This document shows, in pieces, positions 48,350 through 60,480 of a stretch of 64,000 bases of DNA. The DNA comes from Liolophura sinensis. Lineage: Eukaryota > Mollusca > Polyplacophora > Chitonida > Chitonidae. The stretch spans positions 52,683,249-52,747,248 of the forward strand of contig NC_088295.1 in assembly GCF_032854445.1 (NCBI RefSeq), written 5' to 3'. A program made the position numbers and the translations under genes. The notes below the pieces were generated by a model. The model had not been told where the DNA came from. It made no database searches and worked only from the letters and a program-made list of their open reading frames with translations. How positions within the stretch are numbered: position 1 is the first letter of the stretch; every line of letters starts with the position of its first letter.

Positions 48350-49009
48350 GTTATATATAGTAACCTGTGTGCTTGGCAGCCTGTAGGATCTAAATGAAGT
48401 AGCCAGTTTTATTCCAGGTATAGCAGCTGAAGAGGAAACGTACAAAACAAATACAACTCTGGCACTATGAAGGCCAAAAGACTAAAGTAAAAGAGGGGAA
48501 TGCATGGAGTTTTCTGTACACAGATTACTCCATGGATAAAATACCGATTGCAGATATTTTCATTTCTATCTGGCCTAAACAATCAAGCGAAGAATGTTAG
48601 GCAAGGGATTTATGGTCAAATTAGACGTAGTCAGAGTCACGTTCATGTAGTGGAAATGTATCGGTATATCAGATATCGTGGCGTATCTACATCATGCATG
48701 CACGAACTCTATGAAACTATGCACTGGTGTTACTCGGGTAATGGGTGGGAATCAATTCTGATTTGCTCAGAGCAGATTCTTCACAGACACTGATTGCAAT
48801 TGTCAACCTAACGTGGGACAAGGCATTAATACAAGGAGTTGCTTAATCAGAAATATATACCTTCTCTCGAACTTATCTAAATGCTGTAAATGACAGACCC
48901 TTCGCTGTGCTTTAGTTGGGAAGCTTCACCTCTAAAGAACACATAATGGACCGCACAGGGCATATTCACAGGCAATTCCTTCAAATGGGGAGGAAAAAAC
49001 ATTTAATAT

Positions 49010-49010
<1 letters not shown>
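48350..49010. other. Unique intergenic DNA
   Basis: No gene recognised. The 97-codon ORF at 48500-48793 is unsupported. Confidence 0.4.

Positions 49011-49011
<1 letters not shown>

Positions 49012-49082
<71 letters not shown>
49012..49082. repeat. (AT)n microsatellite
   Basis: About 35 uninterrupted AT dinucleotides, followed by 'gtatgtat'. Confidence 0.98.
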
Positions 49083-49090
<8 letters not shown>

Positions 49091-51200
49091 AATCGGGCGG
49101 TATAGCGTTTTCTCCGGTGTATACTAGGGGTCTTTTTCAGAATCTTCTGTGTTTCTAGTTTTTTAATAAATGGTTCGCGTTGTTCGCGCTGTTTGCTCCT
49201 GATGACGACATTTATTGCAGACACTGTAAAATTTTTAATAATATAAAGGCACAAAAGTCTTTGTTTAACGCCTTGGAATTAAAACTAAACTGGAATATTG
49301 CTGTACATCTGGTTGCCATATATACAAAACTCTAGATGTACTCGTCATTCCAATATTAAAATCATAAATCCAACCATGTTCTATTTATATCTACGTCTTA
49401 GCAATAATTAATTTTATCTATCTTAACGTTGTCGTTCAATATTACTTTTTTCTGTTGTGTTGCTGTAAATAGACCAGAGAAACCGTTCTGTGAAATCGCT
49501 ATTCCTGTGATGCAATGATGCATAACTACCTAGTGTATTCATCCATGAGGGGAGAGCTTTATAGCATATATATTGACGTAAATTAAAGATCAACAGCGAT
49601 GCATCTCCATATATTTTTTTACTTTAACCAGATTTTATGAAAGCGACCTATAGACATGAAAACTGAAAGCTCGCCCGAGAGTACATTTTTACATGCAGAT
49701 ACCCAAGGTATATAAATTCGAAGCAAAATATTGACACACCATTTTGTCTATATCAAATTAAGGCACTTGCTATAGAAATTGCGTTGTTGAATTCCGGTAA
49801 GTTTACAAAGATATGTGGCATAACGTTATGTTGATAGGTGCCAAGCCTTTCACTTTGTCTCAGCTCTCTTTCTTAAATATTGATATATGTATTTACAATC
49901 CTGCACACCTATATCTAAAGATATTTCTTCGATACAAGATTGCAAAGTATTAGCCTTCTCGGATTTTACAATTAACTAATCGTAGGCATTGAGAGGACAT
50001 TAAGTAACACACTATATATACCGTTTCTTTTAAATCATATACAGCTCTTGTACATATTAGGATGGGTCGTAAGTGTATGTACAAACCCTGTCACTAATCC
50101 GGGCTCTTGTTACGAAATATTCGTCCAGGAAATCCAAGTCGTCTTTTAGACGATGAGCAGACGTGAGGGTTTTCTGTGAGAAGATCAAGATCAACAAAAC
50201 AGCTGCTAGCCGAAGCCTCCGACCCATTCAGTTGATTATGGGATAAGAAACTTTAACAATCGTTGGTCTTTGCTTTTAGATTACTCAGTCCCGGTTACAT
50301 GATATCTTGTGATCACAAGCAATGGGTGGGCGCTGTGCTGTATGCAATGACCACAGTTTGATTAGATCCGGCACACAGTGGGATGCTAGTCCAGATTAAT
50401 AATAAATGATCCATATTAGTTCTGCTTTTTGTTTGGCTTAGACAAGGGCCTGGTGCACAGCCCTTGTTGCCTGCCTCTCCATCACTGTATACCGCTATAC
50501 ATAGCTCTAGCAAGGTCAGTGTTTTGCGCTCCTTCAGTTCTTGCTTTCTGATAAGTAGACTCCTAGGGATGCCTTGGTGTCTAACCGGATATCTGCGGAC
50601 CCAAAACCTTTGATGTATGCAAGGCTTTCTCAGAGCACACTTTGTACTTGCATACATTTATTTTCCTTGAGACGAATCTTAGAGTGTTGTTGAAACCCAG
50701 CTGCCTGCACGAATAAAGCTGGCCCTCTGTCGGGAATTGATAACACGTCTTCATAATAGGGAACTCCTTGGCGCTGAAAGCATTAGTTTGTTGATGGCCC
50801 GCTGAAACAAGAAATGATCCAATGTTTTTGGATAGTCAGTGGTTTAACCAGAAATTCACTGCTTAATTTCAACCGAAGTTTCTGTCCTTCAAGTAGAAAG
50901 CAGCCTCCTTACAAATTGTTGAATTTTCAGAGGAAAGCTAAGAAACCATCAAGAAAGAAGCCGTGGACGCCCAATGCTTGAAAAGAAACGAGTCTGCCTC
51001 TTTTCGGGAAAGTGCCAAATACTTAACAGGGCGTGGAATTAAGACAAAAACCTAATTCATAGAGACAGATTGAAAATGGATGGAACACAGGGGGAAGTAT
51101 CGCTCCAGTAGCTCTTCTGACACGCTACAATTGGGACGTAATCAATAGCAGGCCGTAGATTTAGGGTATGGGCTCGCTTGTTGTTTAAGATCTGGGTCAT
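49083..51200. other. AT-rich intergenic DNA up to the assembly gap
   Basis: No convincing exon. The 114-codon minus-strand ORF at 50313-50657 has no recognisable domain. Confidence 0.4.
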
Positions 51201-51400
51201 NNNNNNNNNNNNNNNNNNNNNNNNNNNNNNNNNNNNNNNNNNNNNNNNNNNNNNNNNNNNNNNNNNNNNNNNNNNNNNNNNNNNNNNNNNNNNNNNNNNN
51301 NNNNNNNNNNNNNNNNNNNNNNNNNNNNNNNNNNNNNNNNNNNNNNNNNNNNNNNNNNNNNNNNNNNNNNNNNNNNNNNNNNNNNNNNNNNNNNNNNNNN
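51201..51400. other. Assembly gap, 200 N
   Basis: An exact block of 200 unknown bases, probably a fixed-size scaffold gap rather than a measured length. ORFs drawn across it are meaningless. Confidence 0.99.
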
Positions 51401-51924
51401 TAGCAATTACCTCTCTAATTTTGAGTGGCGTGGCTGTATTTAAAAAAAAACCTTCGATAAAACGATATTATGGGAGGTATTGGTCCGTCATCTGTAATTA
51501 CTAAGCGTTCGAAATATCGAGAGATTAAAGATTCACTCGACGCCTTAATTAAACCTTGTCCGAACGATTTTACCATTAAACAGCCTATCCCGATGTCTCG
51601 AGTCGCCAGAAGGACTGATTTCGGAGTGGGAGTGGACTTCTGCCTGAAATATAGGTGTCAGTTTGACATTTAGTGCAGTGGTGTTTTGTGCGGAAGATGG
51701 CGTTCGAAGCCATAACAGACGTTTTAATCTCCTGTGGCCATTTATCACACCCCTGTGCGAAACACAAATAGCATGCGACGCTGTAAAGCCTGATAACACA
51801 TTATAACACGTTAAATTTCGCGCATAATCGATCCATTTTATTTATAGAGAATTTTCTTAATTGCCGTGAATATATCATAGAGTTACTATGTACTTCAACA
51901 TTGTGTTTGTGATACTGTTGAACA
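51401..51924. other. Short unique stretch beside the gap
   Basis: Overlapping ORFs on both strands (51470-51799) are open, but I recognise no domain and see no splice support. Confidence 0.4.
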
Positions 51925-51929
51925 GTATA

Positions 51930-52008
<79 letters not shown>

Positions 52009-52092
52009 TATATATATTATATATATATATATATAATTATTATTATTGTTGGTTGTTGTTGTTATTATTATTATTACTATTATTATTATAGT
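51925..52092. repeat. Compound (TA)n and (TTA)n microsatellite
   Basis: About 110 bases of interrupted TA dinucleotides, with phase breaks at 'attat', run directly into ATT/TTG trinucleotides up to 52092. Confidence 0.95.
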
Positions 52093-52147
52093 GTATATAT
52101 GTGGATCACTACTGCATAAATGGCTGTGTACTCACTTAATACTAGCG

Positions 52148-52484
52148 GACCGCTTCGGTGGCCTAATAGTTAGGGCGTCGCCTCGATGTTGGGACACCTG
52201 GGGACAAACATGGTCGGGTCAATCCAAAGTCCTTTAAAACTGATACCTGTTGCTGTCTCGTTTGCCTCTCAGCACTGAAAGGTTAGATCAAGGAAATAGG
52301 TCTGGTTGGCATGGTGTCTTCGGCATGGTACTTTAGTGGCGGCAGCACATTGTGCCATGGACTCTCCTAGACACAAGAGCAAAAAGGATATGTTCACACA
52401 CATATTGACTCATCGTCGTCATATGACTGAAAAATTGCACGACCAAAAAACTCCAAGAATCCAAGCATACGTACATACATACGT
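52148..52484 (+). mobile_element. tRNA-derived SINE, family C, best copy
   Basis: The head 'gcttcggtggcctaatagtt' plus 'agggcg' is A-box-like, and 'ggtcgggtcaatcc' is a B box. The body contains 'ctcagcactgaaaggttaga' and 'caaggaaataggtctgg', also found as fragments at 11944, 17790 and 40340. The 3' region 'catcgtcgtcatatgactga' is the same as in family B, and the element ends in a 'gtacatacatacg' simple tail. Confidence 0.78.
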
Positions 52485-53008
52485 TTAACATTACCGTGAA
52501 AAATGCAGTGTTGCACTGCATAAGCAGTGTTTCTGTCAGTGTGTTGATGGCATCAAGAAGAACATGCATAAAAATTATTTTTAGCCAAAAAAAAAATATC
52601 CCCTAATTTCCTGTATTCCTTTTTTTAATCTCTCAAACTATTGCCTTTTAGTAAATATTAGACTCTTACCCGAGTATTACGTACAGTGTTAAAATGATTT
52701 TAAAGTTATGACCAGCTTTATAGACTTGCACGTTCAGAGACGAGGCTGACATTTTGTGAAAATAATAGCAAAAAATCGATTAGATTATCACTGGTGGACT
52801 CTTGTCAAAAAGTCTTCTGTATAGCCTCTTTAACAAGAACCAGTTACTCATGTATTGTAGGATGTTTGGCGTGTTGCTTTATTTTGTTGTTTTATTCATT
52901 GCCAACAGTGAAATAGAACAAACACTGAAATTCTGGCATTCTGACATTTGCAATGGCAGGAAACCATACATTGCTTCCTATTGTCCTCCTATTGATAAAT
53001 CTTCAGTG
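52485..53008. other. Unique AT-rich DNA
   Basis: No gene or repeat recognised. Confidence 0.45.
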
Positions 53009-53019
53009 ATGCTCCATTA

Positions 53020-53196
53020 GGGGCCTCTGTGGCTTAGTTGGCTAGCGCGCTAGCGCAGCGTAATGACCCAGGAGTCTCTCACCAATGCGGTCGTTGTGAG
53101 CTCTGCCCGGTTTCCACCCACTATAATGCTGGCCGGCGTCGTATAAGTGAAATGTTTTTGAGTACAGCGTAAAACACCAATCAAATAAATAAATAA
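53020..53196 (+). mobile_element. SINE family A with an internal deletion, intact target-site duplication
   Basis: The 5' head with A box is present up to 'cggtcgttgtgag' (about 53100) and then joins directly to the 3' half at 'ctctgcccggtttccaccca'. The B box and roughly 85 central bases are missing. The insertion is flanked by the 11-base duplication atgctccatta at 53009-53019 and 53197-53207. Confidence 0.93.
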
Positions 53197-53207
53197 ATGC
53201 TCCATTA

Positions 53208-55110
53208 TGGTCGTTACTCTAGTGTAGAAAGTTTACTGCTGGTGATTTACTTCGTTACTAATTTGACTATTAATCAAAGTCATGAAAAATTAATAAAACT
53301 AGTCTCTGAAACTGGTTCTCTTGGGTTTAATTCAAGGCGTGTTAAAAATTCGTTAAAGATGATGGGTTTCCAAAAGAAAAAAAATTAAACCTTAAATGAA
53401 ACATTTCAGTCCAATAATTTTCTGCAGCTATCCATCTAAGGGTGGGTATATAACTTACATGCACATTACCGTTATTGTAGATGTAGTGTTGTGTGACCAT
53501 AATGAACGATCAGTGATCATCTATGGTCAGTCGACAAGACACAGTTGTCCTGCACGAGCAATGCATGGATTAAGCTTAAGCTACATCATGAAAATCCAAG
53601 TTGTCTATCCAATGAATGAAATGATGGGCGGACAGGCGTATAAGCTTACAACGAAACACCCGTGACAAACGACAGACAAGAAGGGCAAGAATGATCAATA
53701 TATTTACTCCAATATTATTTTAAATGTAAGATATTATAGAAGTGGAGGCTTGTGATGTAGATTGTGATATAGTGGGTTAGTTGGAAATATGCTTCTTGCC
53801 AGGAAAGACATCGCTCTACACTTACTCAACCGAAACCATACACAGCAATACCAAAAAAACTGTATCACTGGAGTAACGCCCAGTCCGATATAAAGGTAAT
53901 GTTTGCAGTTTCCTGTGGACATGACACAAGTCGCACGCCGGTTATATGTCCAAATTAGGCTTGGACACCATTTTGGCTGACAAGAACGAAAGAGTCAAAA
54001 ATTAGGTTGCCCAGATGACAAATGGAAATCTATTTATCGTTCAAGTGCAGCCAGTGGGTATGCGTGAGCGTTCGTGACATAGAGTAAAGAATAAATTTGT
54101 CCTACTCTACGTTCTACACAGGCAAAAAAAATAACAACAAAAAACGGGTCTATTACAAAGTGGACTGATAACCGTTGGGCCTGGAAACTTGTTATATTTT
54201 CGAAGATTATGGTTTTCGTACGGCCATGTAGAGGCTGTTTATTCCAGCGTGGTGCTGGGACGTCATTTGTTGACGTCTCAAAAACCAGTCCCTTAAATCT
54301 GCCTCAATCTGTTCCTTCATAGTTAAGCCGATATACTGAGGTATCTATTTGTGTAGCGCGCAGTGTTTGAGCCAGTATAGATTGTTTTGCGAATTTACGA
54401 CCTAGTGCCCACGATCTTGCGACGTCGCTAAGCTGCCAAAATGTCCATTCCCTCGTCAATGTTTATCGGCCTGAGCTGTCATTCTCCACAGCGAAGTGTT
54501 ACCAGAATTATGTGCCAGATATGGACTCGCATGTCAATACAGTGCCGTCTTGCAACACGGAACATAGCCACCGGTTGAGAAAAAGGCTAATGCAGAGAAT
54601 GCCAATGCGGTAAAACGTGGACAATGGCGGATATCATCACACGGGTCTGTACTCGTTGCACACACGTTTCTTTAGTAGGGTATGTTGAACTCTTTGTGAC
54701 TGCAGCATGGCGGTATCCCTGGCTGTCAGACACTCGGTGCGCATCTCCAGATCAGGGAAATACGCTGTGTCAGAGGAAGATTAAGTTCTCGGACTTTGAC
54801 CGATAACTGTGTTAGGGCGGACAGCATTCTAACGTTCCCCAGCGGCCGAAACCATGTTAAAGACCATCGGCAAAAGTGACAAGTGTGCTACTGCTGATTG
54901 TCTTTCCGAAGCCTGGGTTAAGCAAGCCTGAGATTCAATTTTGTGGCAATCGAGAACAACAAGTTCCTCAATAAATGAAAGGAGCCATACCACCTTGGTG
55001 TTACCCCGGGAACGAGCTGGTCTACGGCTGCCAGTCAGCACCTGAGGCCATCACCGTCGATGTGCTAGTGATCTACCTTAATGACATTGTGTACAACGGT
55101 ACATGGATAT
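53208..55110. other. Intergenic DNA, GC-richer after 54400
   Basis: No gene is assigned. At 54624-55041 ORFs are open on both strands. One plus-strand frame after a possible acceptor (gtgactgcag near 54710) stays open for about 58 codons, but no family is recognisable. Confidence 0.35.
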
Positions 55111-55112
55111 AC

Positions 55113-55248
55113 ATTTTACTTATTTACTGAGGTTTTATCTCGTTCTCATGGATATTTCACTTATACAGTGGCAACTAGCAATATGGTAAGAGGAACCCGC
55201 GCAAGGCCCGGGCGACACCGATTACAATCCGCTGGTTGCTGGAAGCAT
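55113..55248 (-). mobile_element. SINE family A, old reversed copy
   Basis: 'ggatatttcacttatacagt', 'atatggtaagaggaacccgc', 'aaggcccgggcgacacc' and 'ccgctggttgctggaag' match, in order, the reverse complement of the family A 3' and central regions, with many substitutions. Confidence 0.65.
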
Positions 55249-56330
55249 GTGGTGTACACTGGTATACACTTGTTCATGTGGTGTACACTGGTATACATTT
55301 GTTCATGTGGTGTACACTGGTATAGACTGGTACATGTGGTGTTCACTGGTATACACTGGTACATTGATGTACACTGGTATACACTGATACATGCAATATA
55401 CACTGGTACGTGTGGTGTACACTGGTATACACTGATACATGTGGTGTACACTGATATACACTGGTGTATGCGGTGTACACTGGTATTCACTGGTACATGC
55501 AGTGTACAGTGGTATACACTGGTACATGTGGTGTATATGGTACACAGAGGTTCATGTGGTGTATATGGTCTACAGAGGTACATGTGGTGTACATAGTATA
55601 CAGAGGTACATTTGGTGTACAGAGGTATACAGAGGTACATGTGGTGTATATGGTACACAGAGGTTCATGTGGTGTATATGGTCTACAGAGGTACATGTGG
55701 TGTACATAGTATACAGAGGCACATGTGGTATACAGAGGTATACAGAGGTACATGTTGTGTACATGGTGCAAAGAGGTACATGTGGCGTATATGGCATACG
55801 CATGTACATGTGATGTATGTGGTATACATACGTACATGTGATGTGTGTGGTATACAGCGGTACATGTGGTGTATATGGTATACAGATGTACATATGGTGT
55901 ATATGGTATACACAGGTACATGTGGTGTATATGGTATACATAGGTACGTGTTGTGTATATGGTATACATAGGTACATGTTGTGTATATGGTATACAGAGT
56001 TACATTTGGTATACATGGTATACAGAGGTACATGTGGTGTATATGGTATATAGATGTACATGTGGTGTACATGGTATACAGAGGTACATATGGCATATAT
56101 GGTATACACGGGTACATGTGGGGTATATGGTATACACGAGTACATGTGGTGTACATCGTATACGTAGTTACATTTGGTATATATTTTATACACGAGTACG
56201 TGATGTATATGGCATACACGAGTACATGTAGTGTACATGGTATACACGAGTACATGTGGTGTACAGGGTATACAGAGGTACATATGGTGTCTATGGTATA
56301 CAGAGGTACATCCTCCGAGGTGCAGGTTAC
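55249..56330. repeat. Minisatellite, unit about 28 bp
   Basis: About 38 copies of 'gtggtgtatatggtatacag' plus 'aggtacat', with a left sub-block that reads 'gtggtgtacactggtataca'. The unit lacks stop codons in most frames of both strands. This explains the stack of long overlapping ORFs, up to 237 codons on the minus strand with HHMY/CIPYTPHV-type repeats. I do not regard these as genes. Confidence 0.93.
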
Positions 56331-56579
56331 AACATAGGAGATTGCTAAATAAAGCAGAGAAAATCGTTAATATCTGATAAAATCCTGCAATAATAGAAAA
56401 GCATGTGGTGTAGTTGGATTGTCGAGATTTCCTGAAAATTTACATAAATTCTTGAATCTGTGCGTCAATATAGGCATTCCTATACCAGCAAGGTCAACCA
56501 ATAACCAATAACAACCAGGTCAGTAATCGCAAGGCCAGTTCCCAAACACGATGTATAGCACAAACCATTAAAGAACAAA

Positions 56580-56705
56580 TTTATTTATTTATTTTATTTT
56601 ATTGGTGTTTTATGCCGTACTGGAGAATATTTCGCTTATATGACGGTTGCTGGCAGACCTTCCCACGTACGACAGGAGAGAAAGCCAGCACGAGCTGAAC
56701 TGACA
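56580..56705 (-). mobile_element. SINE family A, reversed, internally deleted
   Basis: The plus strand shows 'ttattggtgttttatgccgt', 'ggagaatatttcgcttatat' and 'gacgg'. It then jumps to 'ttgctggcagaccttcccac', 'gtacgacaggagagaaagcc' and 'agcacgagctgaact'. The central GC-rich segment is missing. Confidence 0.8.
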
Positions 56706-56789
56706 CACACTGTTTTCCAACTCTATTTGTGTTGTATGAAAAATAAATGGTAGTAGACAAACAGAGTGAGAGCCAATTTTGTGCAGACC

Positions 56790-58535
56790 TGTAAAACCTG
56801 AGTTGTTATGAAGGTGAAATCCACAGAGAATGGCACCATGTAAGACTAGAGTTGTTATGAGGGTGATGTTCACAAAGAATGACAACATGCAAGACTGGAG
56901 TTGTTATCAAGGTGAAGCTCACAAAGAATGACAACATGCAAGACTAGAGTTGTTAACAAGGTGAAGTTCTCAAAGAATGACAACATGCAAGACTGGACTT
57001 GTTATAAAGGTGAGGTTCACAAAGAATGACAACATGCAAGGCTAGAGTCGTTATCAAGGTGAAGTTCACAAAGAATGACAACATGCAACACTAAAGTTCT
57101 TATGAGGGTGAAATCCACAGAGAATGGCAACATGCAAGACTGGAATTGTTATCAAGGTGAAGTTCACAAAGAAAGACAACATACAAGACTAGAGTTGTTA
57201 AGAGGGTGCAATCCACAGAGAATGACAACATGCAAGACTAGAGTTGTTATGAGGGTAAGTTCACAAAGAATGACAACAAGCAAGACTAGAGTAGTTATGA
57301 GGGTGCAATCCACAGAGAATGACAACATGCAAGACTGGAGTTGTTGTCAAGGTGAAGGTCACAAAGAATGACAACATGCAAGACTAGAGTTGTTATCAAG
57401 GTGAAGTTCACAAAGAATGACAACATGCAAAACTAGAGTTGTTATGAGGGTGAAGTTCACAAAGAATGACAACATGCAAGACTAGAGTCGTTATCAAGGT
57501 GAAGGTCACAAAGAATGACAACATGCAACACTAAAGTTCTTATGAGGGTAAAATCCACAGAGAATGGCAACATGCAAGACTGGAATTGTTATCAAGGTGA
57601 AGTTCACAAAGAAAGACAACATACAAGACTAGAGTTGTTAAGAGGGTGCAATCCACAGAGAATGACAACATGCAAGACTAGAGTTGTTATGAGGGTAAGT
57701 TCACAAAGAATGACAACAAGCAAGACTAGAGTAGTTATGAGGGTGCAATCCACAGAGAATGACAACATGCAAGACTAGAGTTGTTATCAAGGTGAAGTTC
57801 ACAAAGAATGAAAACATGCAAGACTAGAGCTGTTATGAAGGTGAAATCCACAGAGAATGACAACATTCAAAACTAGAGTTGTTGTCAAGGTGAAGTTCAC
57901 AAAGAATAACAAAATGCAAGACTAGAGTTGTTATCAAGGTGAAATCCACAGAGAATGACAACATACAAGACTGGAGTTGTTATGAGGGTGAAGTTCACAG
58001 AGAATGACAACATGCAAGACTAGAGTTGTTATAAAGGTGAAATCCACAGAAAATGACAACATACAAGACTAGAGTAGTTATGAGGGTGCAATCCACAGAG
58101 AATGACAACATGCAAGACTAGAGTTGTTATCAAGGTGAAGGTCACAAAGAATGACAACATGCAAGACTAGAGTTGTTATCAAGGTGAAGTTCACAATGAA
58201 TGACAACATGCAAGACTGGAGTTGTTATGAGGGTGAAGTTCACAAAGAATGACAACATGCAAGACTAGAGCTGTTATGAAGGTGAAATCCACAGGGATTG
58301 ACAACAAGAAAGACTGGAGTTGTTATGAGGGTGAAGTTCACAGAGAATGACAACATCCAAGACTAGAGTTGTTATGAAGGTGAAATCCACAGAGAATGAC
58401 AACATGCAAGACTAGAGTCGTTATAAAGGTGAAATCCACAGAGAATGACAACATGCAAGACTAGAGTCGTTATAAAGGTGAAATCCACAGAGAATGAAAA
58501 CATGCAAGACTAGAGTTGTTATGAAGGTTACTTAT
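56790..58535. repeat. Minisatellite, unit 49 bp, with 440-bp higher-order period
   Basis: About 36 copies of a 49-base unit (caaagaatgacaacatgcaa, gactagagttgttatcaagg, tgaagttca). A block starting at 57075 recurs at 57515 with the same order of variant units and the same translation for about 88 codons. The offset is 440 bases, nine units less one base. Plus-strand ORFs are repeat products. Confidence 0.95.
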
Positions 58536-59475
58536 GTATCTGTCCATAATGAACATATTCTAGCAATCACTTATTTCAGCTACATTACGGTACTTGAATA
58601 TGTTGTACATGTAAATGTAAGACGAAGCTGACATTTATGTCTGTTTAATTGAACCTTTACAAGCTCATATAAGAACTACATGTACTTGTGGTTAACCGCA
58701 TAAACTTTGAATGATTGCCAAAGTCAATTTTACCGTGAATGACAGAACCATTCACTTTTACAAAGCACCGGGTGTGTTACAGTAACCACGAGCAAACAAT
58801 TTTATAGCTATATACCATGATTCCATTACCTGTACATCTAGTTTGTATACACACATCTTAGGGCTACATATTCAATAAAGAAAATAGGTTCTGGGGTTAA
58901 AGTAAGGTAAGTACGCGATTGAGAGCCATTTATTTACTTACTCGCAGATTAAGGTTCCATATATTCTAGTACTTCGAGTCTAAGATGAAATAGAAAAAAA
59001 AAATGGTGTTATATAATTTGCAATGGTTGCGTTTGTTTTGGCGTTTTATTTTTGAGGGGAGACAACTATAGCTTCCAGATATGGTTTATTCTTTTGAAAG
59101 TTGTTTCCCCTGTACTGGCAATAACATATCGTCATATATTCACTGACGACTTGAGGTATATGATTTTGACTCGAAGTGAAGGTGTTTGTCTTCAGCGAAA
59201 ATAACTTTTGTATATACCCTGCAGTGAAGTGTATAAAGTCTTTTGTAGAAAAGACCATCATAAAATTGTTACTAAATGAGAAAGATTCTGAAATGGGAAT
59301 TTAATGCTCAAATCATACATGAACTGTGTGGAAGTTGGGCATTTTTAACGCAGACGATAGATCCAACCTGGAGAGTTCGCATCTACATTGTTTTATGTTA
59401 AAATACATATTTATAGACACAGGCATACATGAAGATAACTAAGGCCACTTTAAACGCTTTTTTGCACGGACAGAA
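58536..59475. other. Unique AT-rich DNA
   Basis: No gene or repeat recognised. Confidence 0.45.
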
Positions 59476-59490
59476 TCAAAATCTTTAATA

Positions 59491-59745
59491 TTTGGATTGG
59501 TGTTTTACGCCGTACTCAAGAATATTTCACTTATACGACGGCGGACAGCATTATGGTGGGTGGAAACCGGGCACAGCCCGGGGGAAACCCACGACCATCC
59601 GCAGGTTGCTGACAGACCTTCCCACTTACGGCCGGAGAGGAAGCCAGCATGAGCTGGACTTGAACTCAGAGCGACCGCATTGGTGAGAGGCTCCTGGGTC
59701 ATTACGCTGCGCTAGCGGGCTAACCGACTGAGCCACGGAGGCCCC
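59491..59745 (-). mobile_element. SINE family A, full length with perfect target-site duplication
   Basis: Read on the minus strand: head 'ggggcctccgtggctcagtc', B box 'gagttcaagtccagctc', central 'ggccgtaagtgggaaggtct' and 'gggctgtgcccggtttccac', 3' end 'gtacggcgtaaaacaccaat'. The 15-base duplication TCAAAATCTTTAATA flanks it exactly at 59476-59490 and 59746-59760. This is the best reference copy in the window and probably a young insertion. The AAAT tail is almost absent. Confidence 0.97.
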
Positions 59746-59760
59746 TCAAAATCTTTAATA

Positions 59761-60355
59761 GAATATAGGTCTACTTGCTTTCACCGAAAGGAACTGGGCC
59801 CAATTTCACAAAGATGTCGTACATGTACAATAATCACACACACAGGACAATGCTACAGTAACAAAATATCGTGCGCCAAATGTATGATAAGAAAAATGTC
59901 GTACACCGAAAGCAATTGCTTTCCGCGTGCAGATCAGAAGCACCCAACAGTGTTACCAGATGTTAACCTTTGTGTGCCAGTATATATAGCTCTGAGTATT
60001 CTGTTTTCCGATACATGTGCCCAAAACAGTATATTGAATCATGCCATAATGTTATTGGCTGACAGTTTGGTAATAGCCGAACCATTGGGCCTATTTGCTT
60101 TTGATTATCTCCCCTTGTCTACAATGACGGTAAACATGATCTGCAATAAAGTTTGCACCAGGTAAGATTAGTGGTTTGGTATCACGGAATGCTATGGTGT
60201 TTGTGTTAAAGTGGTGGGGTTTTCGTAGAGTATAGGACATTATATACATTTACGTACACAAAACCAGAGTCTATCTAGGTAATGTTGGCTGCACAAGCCT
60301 ACTATTAGCCTGGGCTGTTTCTTATGCAATATGTAATACTTTCACTCTTTTGGTG
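59761..60355. other. Unique intergenic DNA
   Basis: No gene is assigned. The 93-codon ORF at 59884-60165 (+) has some hydrophobic character but no recognised domain. Confidence 0.4.
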
Positions 60356-60379
60356 TTTTTTTTTTTTTTTTTTTTTTTT
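60356..60379. repeat. Poly-T run of 24
   Basis: Uninterrupted homopolymer; length is prone to sequencing and assembly error. Confidence 0.97.
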
Positions 60380-60480
60380 AGAGGGCGTTAAATGCATCCA
60401 TTTGTTTGAATTATATGGTTTTTATACGTTTTTTGCCCCATCATCAAAATAGCGTTTTACAGTTTGGCTCTTATTACCCA

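Noticed and set aside
51178-51504. ORFs spanning the N block
   Set aside because: The frame runs through 200 unknown bases and has no meaning.
55161-56283. Long overlapping ORFs of 100-237 codons on both strands (HHMY/CIPYTPHV-type and GVYGIHRYM-type repeats)
   Set aside because: They are translations of a 28-base minisatellite that lacks stops in most frames; no start, splice or domain evidence.
57075-57778. Two plus-strand ORFs with identical proteins
   Set aside because: They arise from a duplicated 440-base block of the 49-bp minisatellite, not from paired genes.
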